The notes under the pieces are model-generated. The model saw only the letters and a program-made list of their open reading frames with translations. It ran no database searches and was not told the DNA's origin. Shown here in pieces: positions 24,149 to 32,916 of a stretch of DNA of 41,483 nucleotides (its first letter is position 1; every line of letters begins with the position of its first letter). Made by a program: the position numbers and the translations under genes. Origin of the DNA: DATGLE01 sp035294325 (GTDB taxonomy: Bacteria; Chloroflexota; Ktedonobacteria; Ktedonobacterales; Ktedonobacteraceae). The stretch is taken from contig DATGLE010000159.1 of assembly GCA_035294325.1 (NCBI GenBank), forward strand, positions 1-41,483. The letters run 5' to 3'.

Positions 24149-24832
24149 ATGCTGCTGCATACTGTGACACATTTTATTATGCAGGCCAACCCACTGCTGA
24201 TCTGTCTGATTGTGGCAGTAACGCTTGGACTGGAGAGTTCCGGGGTTCCTGTTGTCAACACTACGCTGCTGCTGTTAACAGGCGCATTGGCTTCGATGGG
24301 GCATATCTCTTTATGGGAGCTGGCAGTTGCCGCTATCTCCGGCAGCACAGCGGGCGCCTGCCTCGCCTATTTCATCGGGAAGGCTGGTGGCCGCCGCGCT
24401 CTTCTGCGCCTGGCTCTGTTTTTACACATTGATCGTCACAGGATACAGGCGGCGGAAGACTGGTTTCAGAAATCCGGCGCCTGGATGATCTTTCTCTCGC
24501 GCATGCTGCCCTATGTTCGTCCGTTCGCCTGTTTTCCGGCAGGCATTTCACAGATGAACTTCACCCGCTTCCTGCTCGCAGCGCTGGCCGGTTCCACTGT
24601 CTGGTGCCTGGCAATCCTCGCTGTCGGTTGGAATCTTGGCCGCCGCTGGGGACTGGCAGTGCACGTGATACGCGTTTATACGCTGCCGGCAATCGGTGTA
24701 ACGATCCTGCTGGCAGCCATCATTATCGCAGTGTCGTATACCATCAAAAAAGGTCTCGGCCGTCATGCGCAGCCTTTCGGAAATTCAGACGATAAGGCTG
24801 CGCAAGAGAACCGTGACCTTATGCATGTATAG
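24149..24832 (+). CDS. DedA/VTT-domain membrane protein
   Basis: 227 residues with five or six membrane segments. The VTT (SNARE-associated) signature is present: GLESSGVPVVNTTLLLLTGALAS, then the conserved FLSRMLPYVRPFACFPAGISQMNFTRFLLAALAGSTVW block at about 110-150. Family role: DedA proteins are involved in undecaprenyl-phosphate or phospholipid flipping, and in membrane homeostasis. ATG 24149 has AAAAGG 8 nt upstream. The C-terminus is hydrophilic (last 30 residues). It converges on the serA gene 12 nt away. Confidence 0.93.
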   Translation: MLLHTVTHFIMQANPLLICLIVAVTLGLESSGVPVVNTTLLLLTGALASMGHISLWELAVAAISGSTAGACLAYFIGKAGGRRALLRLALFLHIDRHRIQAAEDWFQKSGAWMIFLSRMLPYVRPFACFPAGISQMNFTRFLLAALAGSTVWCLAILAVGWNLGRRWGLAVHVIRVYTLPAIGVTILLAAIIIAVSYTIKKGLGRHAQPFGNSDDKAAQENRDLMHV

Positions 24833-24843
24833 GCTAACCAGGG

Positions 24844-26562
24844 CTAGAGCTTTACCATCGTCACGCCGAAGATATCCCCGCTTTTGCCGAGTTCTTCAAG
24901 CGCCCAATCGGGAACAGGATCGTCCACCGAGATAATCATCAGCGCCGTATCAGCCGGGTTCTGCGGTCGCGTGCGCGGCTGGCGCACGCTCGGCCCAACG
25001 TCCATACGATGAATGTTGACATTGGCCCTGCCCAGAATGGTACCCACGCGCCCGATCATCCCTGGCTGGTCCGGGTTGCGGCAGAAGAGGATATAGCCCT
25101 CAGGTACGAACTCGGTCCAATAGCGCCCTACGCGTATGATACGTGGTATGCCGTGCATCACCGTTCCGCTCAATACCTCGACGTGCTCATCGCCCGAACC
25201 CGGTTTGCCAGCAAAAGATGAGGCATAGCCGTTGGCATTGCGGACGCGCAGCGTAACCTGGTTAGCGAATTCGGCGGGCGTGGTAGATTTTTGCTCGGTA
25301 ATCTCCAGTCCCCACTCCTTCGCCAGCACCTGCGCGTTAATCATATTCACATAGACCTCGGAGACCGATTCCAGCAGGCCCTTGATCAGCGCCGCCTGGA
25401 GCGGGCGCAGATCGTAACTGGCGATCTCACCGTTGTAGGCCAGCTCGATCTTGCTGAGCGGACCCGGCTGCAACTGCGTATAGAGCCGGCCCATCTTTTC
25501 GAGCAGACTCATATATGGCTGAAGGATCTGCAAGGTCTCCGGCAAAATGAGCGGAGCGTTCACCGCTGCGCGTGGGAAGCCTCCATGCAGCACCGAGACG
25601 ACCTGCTCGGCGACATCGGTGGCGACTCCTACCTGGGCCTCCTCCGTGGAGGCTCCCAGGTGCGGCGTCGTGATGACATGCTCGTGCGCCACAAGCTGTT
25701 TGAGCACCTCGTTATCGCGTATCGGCTCCTGGCTGAAGACATCAAGGGCCGCGCCAGCGAGGTGATTCGCGTTGAGCGCGTCGAGCAGGGCAGCTTCATC
25801 GATCAGACCGCCGCGCGCGCAGTTGATGAGGCGCGCACCCGGCTTCATCAGCGCCAGTTCGCGAGCGCCGATCAGACCGCGCGTGCCGTGGGGGCCGCTG
25901 GTCAGCGAGGTGTGCAGCGTCACAAAGTCGGCCTGTTGCAGCACCTCCTCCATACTCAACATCGTGACGCCGTTCTTGCGAGCCTGCTCCGGCGCGACAA
26001 AGGGATCGTAGGCAATGATCTGCATTTCCAGTCCTTGCGCGCGGCGCGCGACGGCCATGCCAACCTTTCCCAGCCCGATGATGCCCAGCACTTTGTTGCG
26101 CACCTCGACGCCTATGAAGCGGCTCTTTTCCCATTTGCCGGCCTTCATGCTGCTGTTCGCGGCGGGAAGATGGCGCGCCAGTGCCATGAGCATCGCAATG
26201 GTATGCTCGGCAGCCGCCATAATGTTGCCGGTGGGCGAATTGACGACGATAATGCCCAGGCGCGTCGCCGCCTCGGTATCGATGTTATCGACACCCACCC
26301 CGGCGCGTCCCACGATCTTCAGATTTTTCGCGGCGGCCAGAATATCGGCTGTAACCTGCGTCTCGCTGCGCACGATCAGCGCCGCGTAGTCGCCAATGAT
26401 CGCCTTTAACTGCTCCGGCTTGAGTCCGGGGCGCTCGTCGATCTGCGCCTCCGGCAGTTGTGTACGCAGCAATTCCACGCCTTCGCGGGCGATGCGATCA
26501 GTAATCAGTACGCGCACGGAGGCGGCGGCTCGCTGCGTCGTCTCATCCTGCAACTGTGTCAT
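24844..26562 (-). CDS. serA: D-3-phosphoglycerate dehydrogenase SerA
   Basis: 572 residues. Long-type SerA: catalytic/NAD domains at 1-330 (RAGVGVDNIDTEAA, NAD motif GLGKVGMAVARRA, catalytic Arg in INCARGGLIDE, Glu in SQEPI, His in ITTPHLGAST); the allosteric substrate-binding domain at ~335-460; and a C-terminal ACT domain at about 490-572 (YILFCRNPDQPGMIGRVGTILGRANVNIHRMDVG) that binds serine. It catalyses the first step of serine synthesis from 3-phosphoglycerate. GGAGG lies 7 nt before the ATG. The class V aminotransferase precedes it by 23 nt on the same strand and may supply the next step. An insert (SVRQPRTRPQNPADT) in the ACT domain is unusual. Confidence 0.96.
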   Translation of the reverse strand: MTQLQDETTQRAAASVRVLITDRIAREGVELLRTQLPEAQIDERPGLKPEQLKAIIGDYAALIVRSETQVTADILAAAKNLKIVGRAGVGVDNIDTEAATRLGIIVVNSPTGNIMAAAEHTIAMLMALARHLPAANSSMKAGKWEKSRFIGVEVRNKVLGIIGLGKVGMAVARRAQGLEMQIIAYDPFVAPEQARKNGVTMLSMEEVLQQADFVTLHTSLTSGPHGTRGLIGARELALMKPGARLINCARGGLIDEAALLDALNANHLAGAALDVFSQEPIRDNEVLKQLVAHEHVITTPHLGASTEEAQVGVATDVAEQVVSVLHGGFPRAAVNAPLILPETLQILQPYMSLLEKMGRLYTQLQPGPLSKIELAYNGEIASYDLRPLQAALIKGLLESVSEVYVNMINAQVLAKEWGLEITEQKSTTPAEFANQVTLRVRNANGYASSFAGKPGSGDEHVEVLSGTVMHGIPRIIRVGRYWTEFVPEGYILFCRNPDQPGMIGRVGTILGRANVNIHRMDVGPSVRQPRTRPQNPADTALMIISVDDPVPDWALEELGKSGDIFGVTMVKL

Positions 26563-26585
26563 ATTTTCTCCTCCCGGCCACGTTA

Positions 26586-27743
26586 CTAGCCCCTGAAACC
26601 CATCTCTCGTAAGCGCCGCTCGACGCCATCCATTGCTGCCGCGAGGTCGCCCTCCGTGAAGAAGCCCAGATGTCCCACACGGAAGATCTTTCCCTCCAGG
26701 CGTTCCTGGCCGCCGCCCAGAACGACACGATCCTGCTCGCGCACCCTTCTAGTTAGCACCTTGCCGTCGATGCCTTCGGGCACGCGGATCGCGGTGACGG
26801 TGTTCGATGCTCGCTCATGATCGGCCAGCAGTTGCAGCCCCATGGCCTTCGCGCGCTGGCGCACATATTCGCCGGCGCGGCGGTGACGCTCAAAGATGGC
26901 TTCGCGTCCCTCGGCCAGCATCATCTCCAGCGCCACGTCCAGCGCATAGAAGATGGAGAGCGGCGGCGTTGTTGGATGCTGCCACGATTCCAGCCGCTTG
27001 CGACTGAGTTCCCAGTCAAAATAGAAACGCGGCAGCTTCGCCTGCTTATTGGCCTCCCAGGCACGCGGGCTGGCGGCGATCATCATCAGGCCCGGCGGGC
27101 ACATGAAGCCCTTCTGGGTGCCGGTGAAAGCAACGTCGATATCCCAGGCATCCATCTCCAGCGGTACGCAGCTCAGAGAACTGACGGCATCGACGGCAAT
27201 CAGGGCGTCAGGATTGTGGCGCCGGATAACCGAGGCCAGCGTTTGAATATCGTTCGTGACGCCGGTGGAGGTCTCGTTATGCGTCACGAGCACGCCGCGA
27301 TAGGAGCCGAGTTCTTTCAGACGCGCCTCAACGGTGGCTGGATCGGCGGGCTGGCCCCAGGGGAATTCGATCCGCGTTACTTGCAGGCCATAGGTCTCGG
27401 CAATTTTAGCAAAGCGGTTGCCGAAGCTGCCAATGGTGATGGCGGCGATCTTATCCCCTGGCGAGAAGAGGTTCACGACGGCGCACTCCTGGCCGCCGGT
27501 GCCGGAGGCGGGATACGTCAGCACGGGTGAGGCGGTCTGGAAGAAGTATTGCAGACGCAGCGTGACACGTTTTATGATGGCGGCTGCTTCTGGCCCACGG
27601 TGGTTAATCATAGGCTGGGCCTGCGCCGCCATGACCTCACGAGGAATGGGCGTCGGACCGGGAATACGCAGGTTTTGTTCTGGGATAGGGGCGCGCGCCT
27701 CTACCTCTGGAATGGGAATAGCTTTTCGTTCCTGAGTTGTCAT
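26586..27743 (-). CDS. Class V aminotransferase (Ser/Ala-glyoxylate type)
   Basis: 385 residues from ATG 27743 with GGAG about 10 nt upstream; a longer frame reaching 27941 runs through a repeat and is rejected. N-terminus NLRIPGPTPIPREV is typical of the serine-pyruvate/alanine-glyoxylate family. PLP Lys is K211 in VAFTGTQKGFMCPPGL; Asp-x-Val of the cofactor ring is in LIAVDAVSSL; RVGHLG is near the C-terminus. It is in an operon with serA. Class V enzymes of this group act as phosphoserine aminotransferases in some archaea and bacteria, which would complete the pathway, but serine-glyoxylate transamination is equally possible. Confidence 0.9.
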   Translation of the reverse strand: MTTQERKAIPIPEVEARAPIPEQNLRIPGPTPIPREVMAAQAQPMINHRGPEAAAIIKRVTLRLQYFFQTASPVLTYPASGTGGQECAVVNLFSPGDKIAAITIGSFGNRFAKIAETYGLQVTRIEFPWGQPADPATVEARLKELGSYRGVLVTHNETSTGVTNDIQTLASVIRRHNPDALIAVDAVSSLSCVPLEMDAWDIDVAFTGTQKGFMCPPGLMMIAASPRAWEANKQAKLPRFYFDWELSRKRLESWQHPTTPPLSIFYALDVALEMMLAEGREAIFERHRRAGEYVRQRAKAMGLQLLADHERASNTVTAIRVPEGIDGKVLTRRVREQDRVVLGGGQERLEGKIFRVGHLGFFTEGDLAAAMDGVERRLREMGFRG

Positions 27744-27806
27744 TTTCACATTGCTCCATCTATTATAATTACACACAATCAACTGTGATACACCCGAGCG
27801 CCATTG

Positions 27807-27991
27807 CTTGCTCGCGCCTGCGGCGCTCGCTTTGGAGATGGTGTTGTATGGGAATGCGCGCTGCGCATTCCCATACAATTTCTTCCCTATATATGGTGTT
27901 GCGCAGGAAATACTCGCTGCGCATTTCCCGCACAACACCATATATTCCTGGCGCTTATCCGCCGCGCGAAAGATGGGCGGCGGATAAGCGC
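27807..27991. repeat. Compound fold-back element D
   Basis: From left to right: tail TGCTCGCGCCTGCGGCGCTC (27810 on), the reverse of the tail at 36548 and 40588; a perfect 16-bp palindrome with loop GCT (27844-27859/27863-27878); a 28-bp imperfect palindrome with loop GCT (27889-27945); then GCGCTTATCCGCCGC paired 15 bp with 27977-27991. No gene in 27744-28079 beyond this. Confidence 0.75.
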
Positions 27992-28079
27992 GATGTTATC
28001 CGCCGCCCGCTTTGCTGACTCTACTATCAGAGTATAGCATAGCGAGTAGTGATGTCAAACGATGAGGAAGTGCCATAGC

Positions 28080-28109
28080 TTGTTAAAAGTTTCAAGGTTA
28101 TGCTACACT
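28080..28109 (+). promoter_or_regulatory. Probable promoter of amino acid transporter operon
   Basis: TTGTTA (28080-28085), 18-nt spacer, TACACT (28104-28109). Four of six bases match in each box. It is 68 nt upstream of the ATG of the binding-protein gene. Reasonable by position but unproven. Confidence 0.45.
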
Positions 28110-28177
28110 ACGTACACCAGGATTCTCCATTGCATCCATCTATTTATTTCTTTATAACTAAAAGGAGGTTCTTTACC

Positions 28178-29104
28178 ATGCTATCTTATCCCTCCAGAGC
28201 GCTCCGCAAGCGTGCGCCACTGGGCGCGCTCCTCATGAGCGTGATGGTTGGACTCTCGCTGCTGGTTGCCGCGTGCGGCAGCAGTGGCGGGGGAGCCACA
28301 ACAACGGGGAGCGGTGCAACGCCCACTGCGAAGCCTTCCATCGCGGCTCCCACCGACCTGATTACGCCGGGCGTTCTGACCGTGGGCAGCGATACTACCT
28401 ACCCGCCGCAGGAGTTCATCGATACAGCCACCGGCAAGGCTACCGGTTTCGATATCGATTTGATTACAGCTATGGCGCAGAAGATGGGCCTGCAAGCCAA
28501 AATCGTCACGGCGAATTTCAACACGATCATCGATGACCTGACGGCCAAACGCTATGATGTCGTGATCTCCGCGATCACCATCAACGATCAGCGTAAGCAG
28601 AAGGTCGATTTCGTGCCGTATTTTAGCGCCGGCGAATCGCTGCTGGTGCCGAAGGGCAACCCACAGCACCTGACGAGCGTGAAGGACCTCTGTGGCAAAA
28701 AGGTCGGCGTGCAGGAAGGTACGGTAGAGCAGGACGACCTGAACGCCGCCAACAAGGATTGCCAGTCGGCAGGAAAGCCAGCGATCAACATGACGGTGCT
28801 CAAAGACCAGACGGATGTGATCCAGTTGCTCGCGAATGGACGTGTGGATGCTACCTATCAGGACTCGCCGGTGACTGATTACTACATCAAGCAGAACCCC
28901 GGTCAGTTCGAAGTTGGCGGCTCGATAGTCAATGCCGCGCCGGAGGGCATCGCCGTGCGCAAGGGCGACACCTCCATGTTTAACGCCATCCAGGCAGCCT
29001 TCAACGCCGTAAAGTCCGATGGCACGTATGACCAGTTGTTCTCAAAATGGCAGTTGAACGCCGCTCAGAAAATTTCCCTGGCCGATGTCAGACAGGTTGC
29101 CTGA
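28178..29104 (+). CDS. Amino acid ABC transporter substrate-binding lipoprotein
   Basis: 308 residues from ATG 28178, chosen for the strong AAAGGAGG 9 nt upstream; a frame from 28100 is rejected. Lipoprotein signal with lipobox LVAAC, lipidated Cys33, then a Ser/Gly/Thr-rich linker. SBP_bac_3 fold: TVGSDTTYPPQEFIDTATGKATGFDIDLITAM, the ligand-binding and Arg-bearing stretch ISAITINDQRKQKVDFVPY, and VGVQEGTVEQDDL, all of the polar amino acid (His/Gln/Arg type) family. The substrate cannot be told. A hairpin follows (29120-29156), then permease and ATPase genes. Confidence 0.95.
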   Translation: MLSYPSRALRKRAPLGALLMSVMVGLSLLVAACGSSGGGATTTGSGATPTAKPSIAAPTDLITPGVLTVGSDTTYPPQEFIDTATGKATGFDIDLITAMAQKMGLQAKIVTANFNTIIDDLTAKRYDVVISAITINDQRKQKVDFVPYFSAGESLLVPKGNPQHLTSVKDLCGKKVGVQEGTVEQDDLNAANKDCQSAGKPAINMTVLKDQTDVIQLLANGRVDATYQDSPVTDYYIKQNPGQFEVGGSIVNAAPEGIAVRKGDTSMFNAIQAAFNAVKSDGTYDQLFSKWQLNAAQKISLADVRQVA

Positions 29105-29119
29105 GCGCTGGTGGTGAGT

Positions 29120-29156
29120 CCTGGCCCTCCGATGGGACACGCAGGAGAGGGCCAGG
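29120..29156 (+). terminator. Internal hairpin between binding protein and permease
   Basis: CCTGGCCCTC (29120-29129) and GAGGGCCAGG (29147-29156) give a perfect 10-bp stem with a 17-nt loop; CTTTCTTAT follows. It starts 16 nt after the binding-protein stop. It could be an intra-operon attenuator or mRNA stabiliser that leaves the binding protein in excess, a common arrangement in ABC transporter operons. Confidence 0.6.
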
Positions 29157-29253
29157 CTTTCTTATATGTATGAGGAGTTCTTGAAAGCCATGACGCCAAC
29201 GCCGCTCGCGCGGCTACCGCTACGCGGTCAGGCATCATGATAGGAGGGTTCCT

Positions 29254-30024
29254 GTGTTTCGCTGGGATATTTTCTGGCACTTTCTCCCTTCCGGGTTCTT
29301 CCTTGAGGCGGCGTGGACGACGCTGTGGATCTCGGCGGCGTGCCAGTTTTTCGGCGTCATTATCGGCCTCTTGCTTGCTCTGATGCGCATGTCGCGCTTC
29401 CCGTTCCTGACCTGGCCGGCGCGCGCTTACATCTGGTTCTTTCGTGGCAGTCCGCTGCTGGTGCAGGTACTGCTGCTGTGGGATGGGCTGCCGAAGGTTA
29501 TTCACAATCCGGCGGCGCTGCTGCCCGCCTACGCCGTCGTGCTGGTCGCCTTCTCGTGCAACGAGGGAGCGTACATGGCGGAGATTGTGCGCGCGGGCAT
29601 TACATCGGTGGACCCGGGTCAGATGGAGGCGGCGAAATCGCTGGGCATGCGCTTCCCGCTGGCAATGCGCCGCATCATCTTACCACAGGCCGCGCGCTTC
29701 ATCATTCCACCGCTGGGCAACGAGTTCAATAATATGCTCAAAAATACCTCTATTGCCTCGGTTATCGGCCTCGCGGAATTGACCTATACGGCTCAGGTCT
29801 TCGGCTCACCGACCTTTTCAACCTTCGAACTGCTGCTCGTCGCCACGGTCTACTACCTGCTGATGACGACGCTGTGGGGCTACGTCCAGAACTGGATCGA
29901 GAACCGCCTGGACCCGGATCGGACAACGAAACGCGACCTCTACGAGAAGAAAGGCTGGACGGCGCGTATGCTCGGCTTCGGAGGCGAGGCGCGCGGTACT
30001 GGCACACTGGTCAGTGGGCACTAG
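29254..30024 (+). CDS. Polar amino acid ABC transporter permease
   Basis: 256 residues. GTG start with AGGAGG 6 nt upstream. Five membrane helices. The first cytosolic/periplasmic part (WDIFWHFLPSGFFLEAAWTTLWISAACQF) and the conserved EAA loop (VDPGQMEAAKSLGMRFPLAMRRIILPQAARFIIPPLGNEFN) identify the HisM/GlnP family. RGSPLLVQVLLLW is also characteristic. A single permease gene implies a homodimer. It follows the binding-protein gene across the hairpin at 29120, and the ATPase gene begins 19 nt later. The C-terminal 40 residues are a charged extension beyond the usual family end. Confidence 0.95.
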   Translation: MFRWDIFWHFLPSGFFLEAAWTTLWISAACQFFGVIIGLLLALMRMSRFPFLTWPARAYIWFFRGSPLLVQVLLLWDGLPKVIHNPAALLPAYAVVLVAFSCNEGAYMAEIVRAGITSVDPGQMEAAKSLGMRFPLAMRRIILPQAARFIIPPLGNEFNNMLKNTSIASVIGLAELTYTAQVFGSPTFSTFELLLVATVYYLLMTTLWGYVQNWIENRLDPDRTTKRDLYEKKGWTARMLGFGGEARGTGTLVSGH

Positions 30025-30043
30025 GTCAGGAGGGACATGTATT

Positions 30044-30826
30044 ATGGATGAACGGCAGGCGAATAAAGAAGAGATGGTGCGCGCGGAGAAGATCGTCAAA
30101 CGCTTCGGCCATCTGACGGTACTGAACGGCATCGATCTTTCGGTGCGGCGCGGCCAGGTTGTGGTCATTATCGGCCCCAGCGGCTCCGGCAAAACAACGC
30201 TGCTGCGCTGCATTAACCACCTGGAGAAGATCGACGATGGGCGCATCTATATAGAAGGCGAACTGCTGGGATACCGCATCGTCAACGGGCATCCGGTGGA
30301 GGACCGCGAGGCGAACATCGCGCGTATTCGCTCCCAGATAGGCTTTGTGTTCCAGCGCTTCAATCTGTTTCCGCACATGACGGCACTGGAGAATGTGATG
30401 GAGGCGCCGGTCCACGTACTGCACCAGCCGGTAGCCGAGGTAAGGGAGCGGGCGATAGCCCTGCTCGAAAAGGTCGGGCTTGCGGACAAAGCCTCGGCGT
30501 ATCCACATAAGCTTTCCGGCGGCCAGCAGCAGCGCGTCGCCATCGCCCGCGCCCTGGCGATGAACCCCAAGCTCATGCTCTTCGATGAGGCTACCTCCGC
30601 GCTCGATCCCGAACTGGTGGGTGAAGTGCTCAAGGTGATGCGCCAGCTCGCCGAAGAAGGGATGACGATGGTGGTAGTTACCCACGAGATGGGCTTCGCA
30701 CGCGAGGTTGCCGACCACGTAATCTTTATGGATAAGGCCGTAATTGTGGAGCAGGGACCGCCGGAACAGATCTTCGACTATGCCGAGAACGAACGAACGC
30801 GCAGCTTTTTAAGGATGGTATTGTAA
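30044..30826 (+). CDS. Polar amino acid ABC transporter ATP-binding protein
   Basis: 260 residues from ATG 30044, which has AGGAGG about 10 nt upstream; a GTG at 30014 would overlap the permease and lacks such a site. Walker A GPSGSGKTT, Q-loop FVFQRFNLFPHMTALENV, signature LSGGQQQRVAIARAL, Walker B LMLFDEATSALDPE, switch His THEMGFAREV. All match the GlnQ/HisP type. Between Walker A and the Q-loop there is an insertion (YRIVNGHPVEDREANIARIRSQ) that is seen in a subset of this family. The gene ends three nt before a large repeat (30829). Confidence 0.95.
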   Translation: MDERQANKEEMVRAEKIVKRFGHLTVLNGIDLSVRRGQVVVIIGPSGSGKTTLLRCINHLEKIDDGRIYIEGELLGYRIVNGHPVEDREANIARIRSQIGFVFQRFNLFPHMTALENVMEAPVHVLHQPVAEVRERAIALLEKVGLADKASAYPHKLSGGQQQRVAIARALAMNPKLMLFDEATSALDPELVGEVLKVMRQLAEEGMTMVVVTHEMGFAREVADHVIFMDKAVIVEQGPPEQIFDYAENERTRSFLRMVL

Positions 30827-30828
30827 CA

Positions 30829-31074
30829 GGTCGGTAAAGGACGATGGACGGTGTGGAGAAACTGGAATCGCCCCAGGGGCGCCGCGCCGCCGTCCTGGGC
30901 AACGAATGGTGGCCTGTCTGCGGCGCAAGCCCGCCCGGGTTGATTGCACCCATCGTGCGTTGTTGGCAACCGGGCGGGCTTGCGCCGCAGGCATGTTATC
31001 CGGGTCGCACTACCACGGCGGCGCGGCGCCCCTACTGATATCCGCTATCCTTTCCGATTGCCGACCCTGGTCGG
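30829..31074. repeat. Large nested inverted-repeat element (MITE-like) H
   Basis: Inner arms 30918-30938 and 30970-30990 (21 bp perfect) and outer arms 30875-30893 and 31015-31033 (19 bp perfect) share one centre. The ends carry GGTCGG (30829) and CCGACC...GGTCGG (31061-31074). Its right half (GCGCCCCTACTG, then ATCCTTTCCGATTGCCGACC) matches the right half of the element at 38766-38975. It fills the convergent gap between the transporter operon and pyruvate kinase. Confidence 0.8.
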
Positions 31075-31105
31075 AAATTCCATTATTGCGCAGCTACGAA
31101 TTGAT

Positions 31106-32557
31106 TTACTCTTCTGCTATCTTCACATGGTGCAGTTTCACGAAGTTGGTGCGCGCACTGCTGGCGATAGGCAGGCCACCCATAATGACTACATGCTCGC
31201 CGGGCTGCACCAGGTGATCCTCCAGCAGGCGGCGGCTGACGGCCGCGATCAGCGCCTCGGTGGAGCCCTGCATCTCGATGCAATACGGCCAGACGCCCCA
31301 CCAGAGGGCCAGCTGGCGCCGCACCCTCTCGAAAGGCGTGTAGGCCAGGATGGGAACGCGGGGGCGATCCTTCGAGATCAGGTGCGCCGAATTGCCGGAG
31401 CGGGTAAAGACGACGATGGCTTTGACGCTGGCCTCCTCTGAAAGCGCGCGCGCCGCGCGGCTCACGGCGCGCGTCTGCGTGAGCGGCTGGTGCGCGGGCT
31501 GATGCGCGGTTCTATTGCCCGCCTCGGTCTCCAGAGCGATGCGTACCATCATCTGCACGGCCTCGATAGGATAGGCCCCGCTGGCGGTCTCGGCGCTCAG
31601 CATCACCGCATCGGTCCCGTCGAGCACGGCATTCGATACGTCGGTGACTTCGGCCCTGGTGGGACGCGGGTTCGTCACCATCGATTCCAGCATCTGGGTC
31701 GCCGTGATGACCGGCAATCCCAACTGGTTGCACCTGGCGATAATCTGCTTCTGGATCAGTGGAACCTTCTCCGGCGGCATCTCTACGCCAAGATCTCCAC
31801 GCGCAATCATCACGCCATCCGTCACCTCAAGGATATCATCCAGGTGCGCTACCGCCTCCGGCTTCTCCAATTTCGCTATCAGGGGGACGGGCGCCGGCTC
31901 CCTCTGCCGTTCGCCATTATGCGCTGCTTGCAATTCACGGATGCAGCGCCTGGCTTCGAGAATATCTTCCGGCCTGCGCACGAAACTGAGCGCAACATAA
32001 TCAACATCATGCTGAATGCCGAAGCGCAGATCGTCGCGATCCTTCGCGGTCAGTGCGGGCGCGCTCACCGCCACGCCCGGCAGGTTGATGCCCTTGTGCT
32101 CTTTGAGCAGCCCGCCGTGCACGACCTGACAGCGCACGTCGGTCCCGGCGGCCTCAATCACTTTCAGCTCCATCAAACCGTCATCCAGCAGAATGCGGTC
32201 CCCTGGCTTCACATCCTGCGGCAGTTCCTTATAAGTCGTAGGGATCATCTGGGAGGTGTCCGCAACCGGGCGCGTCGTAATCGTCACCCTGGCGCCATCC
32301 ACCAGTTTGATCGGCTGCCCGCCCGCAAGCGCGCCGACGCGGATCTTCGGCCCTTGCAGATCCTGCAAAATAGCAACCGGGGCGCCGAGTCGTGCGGCGA
32401 TCCTGCGCACGCGTTCAATGACGACCGCGTGCTCCTGCTGCTCCCCATGCGAGAAATTGAGGCGTGCGACATTCATACCGGCACGTATCAGCGCCTCGAT
32501 TCGCTCCTCGCTACTCGTGGCCGGGCCTATGGTACAGACGATCTTTGTGCGGCGCAT
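31106..32557 (-). CDS. pyk: Pyruvate kinase
   Basis: 483 residues from ATG 32557, with GGAG 7 nt upstream; a longer frame starting at 32614 lacks support. N-terminus MRRTKIVCTIGPAT and RAGMNVARLNFSHG give the A-domain start. Catalytic/divalent and K+ sites: GVMIARGDLGVEMPPEKVPLIQK, then PVITATQMLESM...PTRAEVTDVSNAVLDGTDAVMLSAETA, all intact. The B-domain lies within, and the C-domain at ~350-470 (ASVKAIVVFTRSGNSAHLISKDRP). Converts phosphoenolpyruvate and ADP to pyruvate and ATP. It stands alone, convergent to the amino acid transporter and divergent from murJ. Confidence 0.96.
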   Translation of the reverse strand: MRRTKIVCTIGPATSSEERIEALIRAGMNVARLNFSHGEQQEHAVVIERVRRIAARLGAPVAILQDLQGPKIRVGALAGGQPIKLVDGARVTITTRPVADTSQMIPTTYKELPQDVKPGDRILLDDGLMELKVIEAAGTDVRCQVVHGGLLKEHKGINLPGVAVSAPALTAKDRDDLRFGIQHDVDYVALSFVRRPEDILEARRCIRELQAAHNGERQREPAPVPLIAKLEKPEAVAHLDDILEVTDGVMIARGDLGVEMPPEKVPLIQKQIIARCNQLGLPVITATQMLESMVTNPRPTRAEVTDVSNAVLDGTDAVMLSAETASGAYPIEAVQMMVRIALETEAGNRTAHQPAHQPLTQTRAVSRAARALSEEASVKAIVVFTRSGNSAHLISKDRPRVPILAYTPFERVRRQLALWWGVWPYCIEMQGSTEALIAAVSRRLLEDHLVQPGEHVVIMGGLPIASSARTNFVKLHHVKIAEE

Positions 32558-32586
32558 AGCAACACTCCTCTTTGCGTTTCCTGTAT

Positions 32587-32628
32587 TGTAGCGGCTCATG
32601 ACTGGCAACCGCAAGGTTCGCCGCTACA
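32587..32628. repeat. Small fold-back element upstream of pyk
   Basis: TGTAGCGGC (32587-32595) and GCCGCTACA (32620-32628) pair 9 bp. The right half, CTGGCAACCGCAAGGTTCGCC (about 32602-32622), resembles the tandem units at 35278-35317. Followed by a degenerate GTGCGGC-GGA hairpin (32641-32657). It lies about 30 nt before the pyruvate kinase start. Confidence 0.55.
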
Positions 32629-32805
32629 TCATCCTTTCCCGGTGCGGCGGAGCAGCACGAAGGCCCGGTTAGAGCAGGCGGGACACACAGGTTAGACATC
32701 CTTTTACACTAGCCAGAAAGCCTCGATTATGATATGCTTGTCGAACAGGATATAGCGAGGGTGCAGTAGTGGGGTTATCACAAGGAAATGTAACAGTTTC
32801 TTCAT

Positions 32806-32884
32806 GTGTGTAGCTGTGCGCTTGATCGCGCCATGAACGCGCGTTACAGACTCAACAGGTATGATAAATCGCGCGGCTACACAC
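32806..32884. repeat. Fold-back element L upstream of murJ
   Basis: Ends GTGTGTAGC (32806-32814) and GCTACACAC (32876-32884) are inverted. Inside are TTGATCGCGCC (32822) and GATAAATCGCGC (32863), the same words as in the ccmA 5' element (10558-10737). It ends 32 nt before the murJ GTG start. A possible weak promoter, TTTACA at 32703 and TATGAT at 32728 with a 19-nt spacer, lies earlier in the gap. Confidence 0.65.
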
Positions 32885-32916
32885 GCATCAGTTCGGTATA
32901 TTAAATAGAGAAGATC

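Noticed and set aside
25291..26409. Long plus-strand frame (372 codons) opposite serA
   Set aside because: Antisense shadow of the GC-rich serA gene; the protein has no recognisable fold and no ribosome site.
27744..28177. Riboswitch or T-box upstream of the serine genes or amino acid transporter
   Set aside because: The gap is filled by fold-back repeats and a plain promoter; I see no conserved T-box or amino acid riboswitch core.
31490..32695. Plus-strand frame of 401 codons opposite pyruvate kinase
   Set aside because: Antisense shadow of pyk; Arg/His/Gln-rich translation typical of a reversed coding strand.
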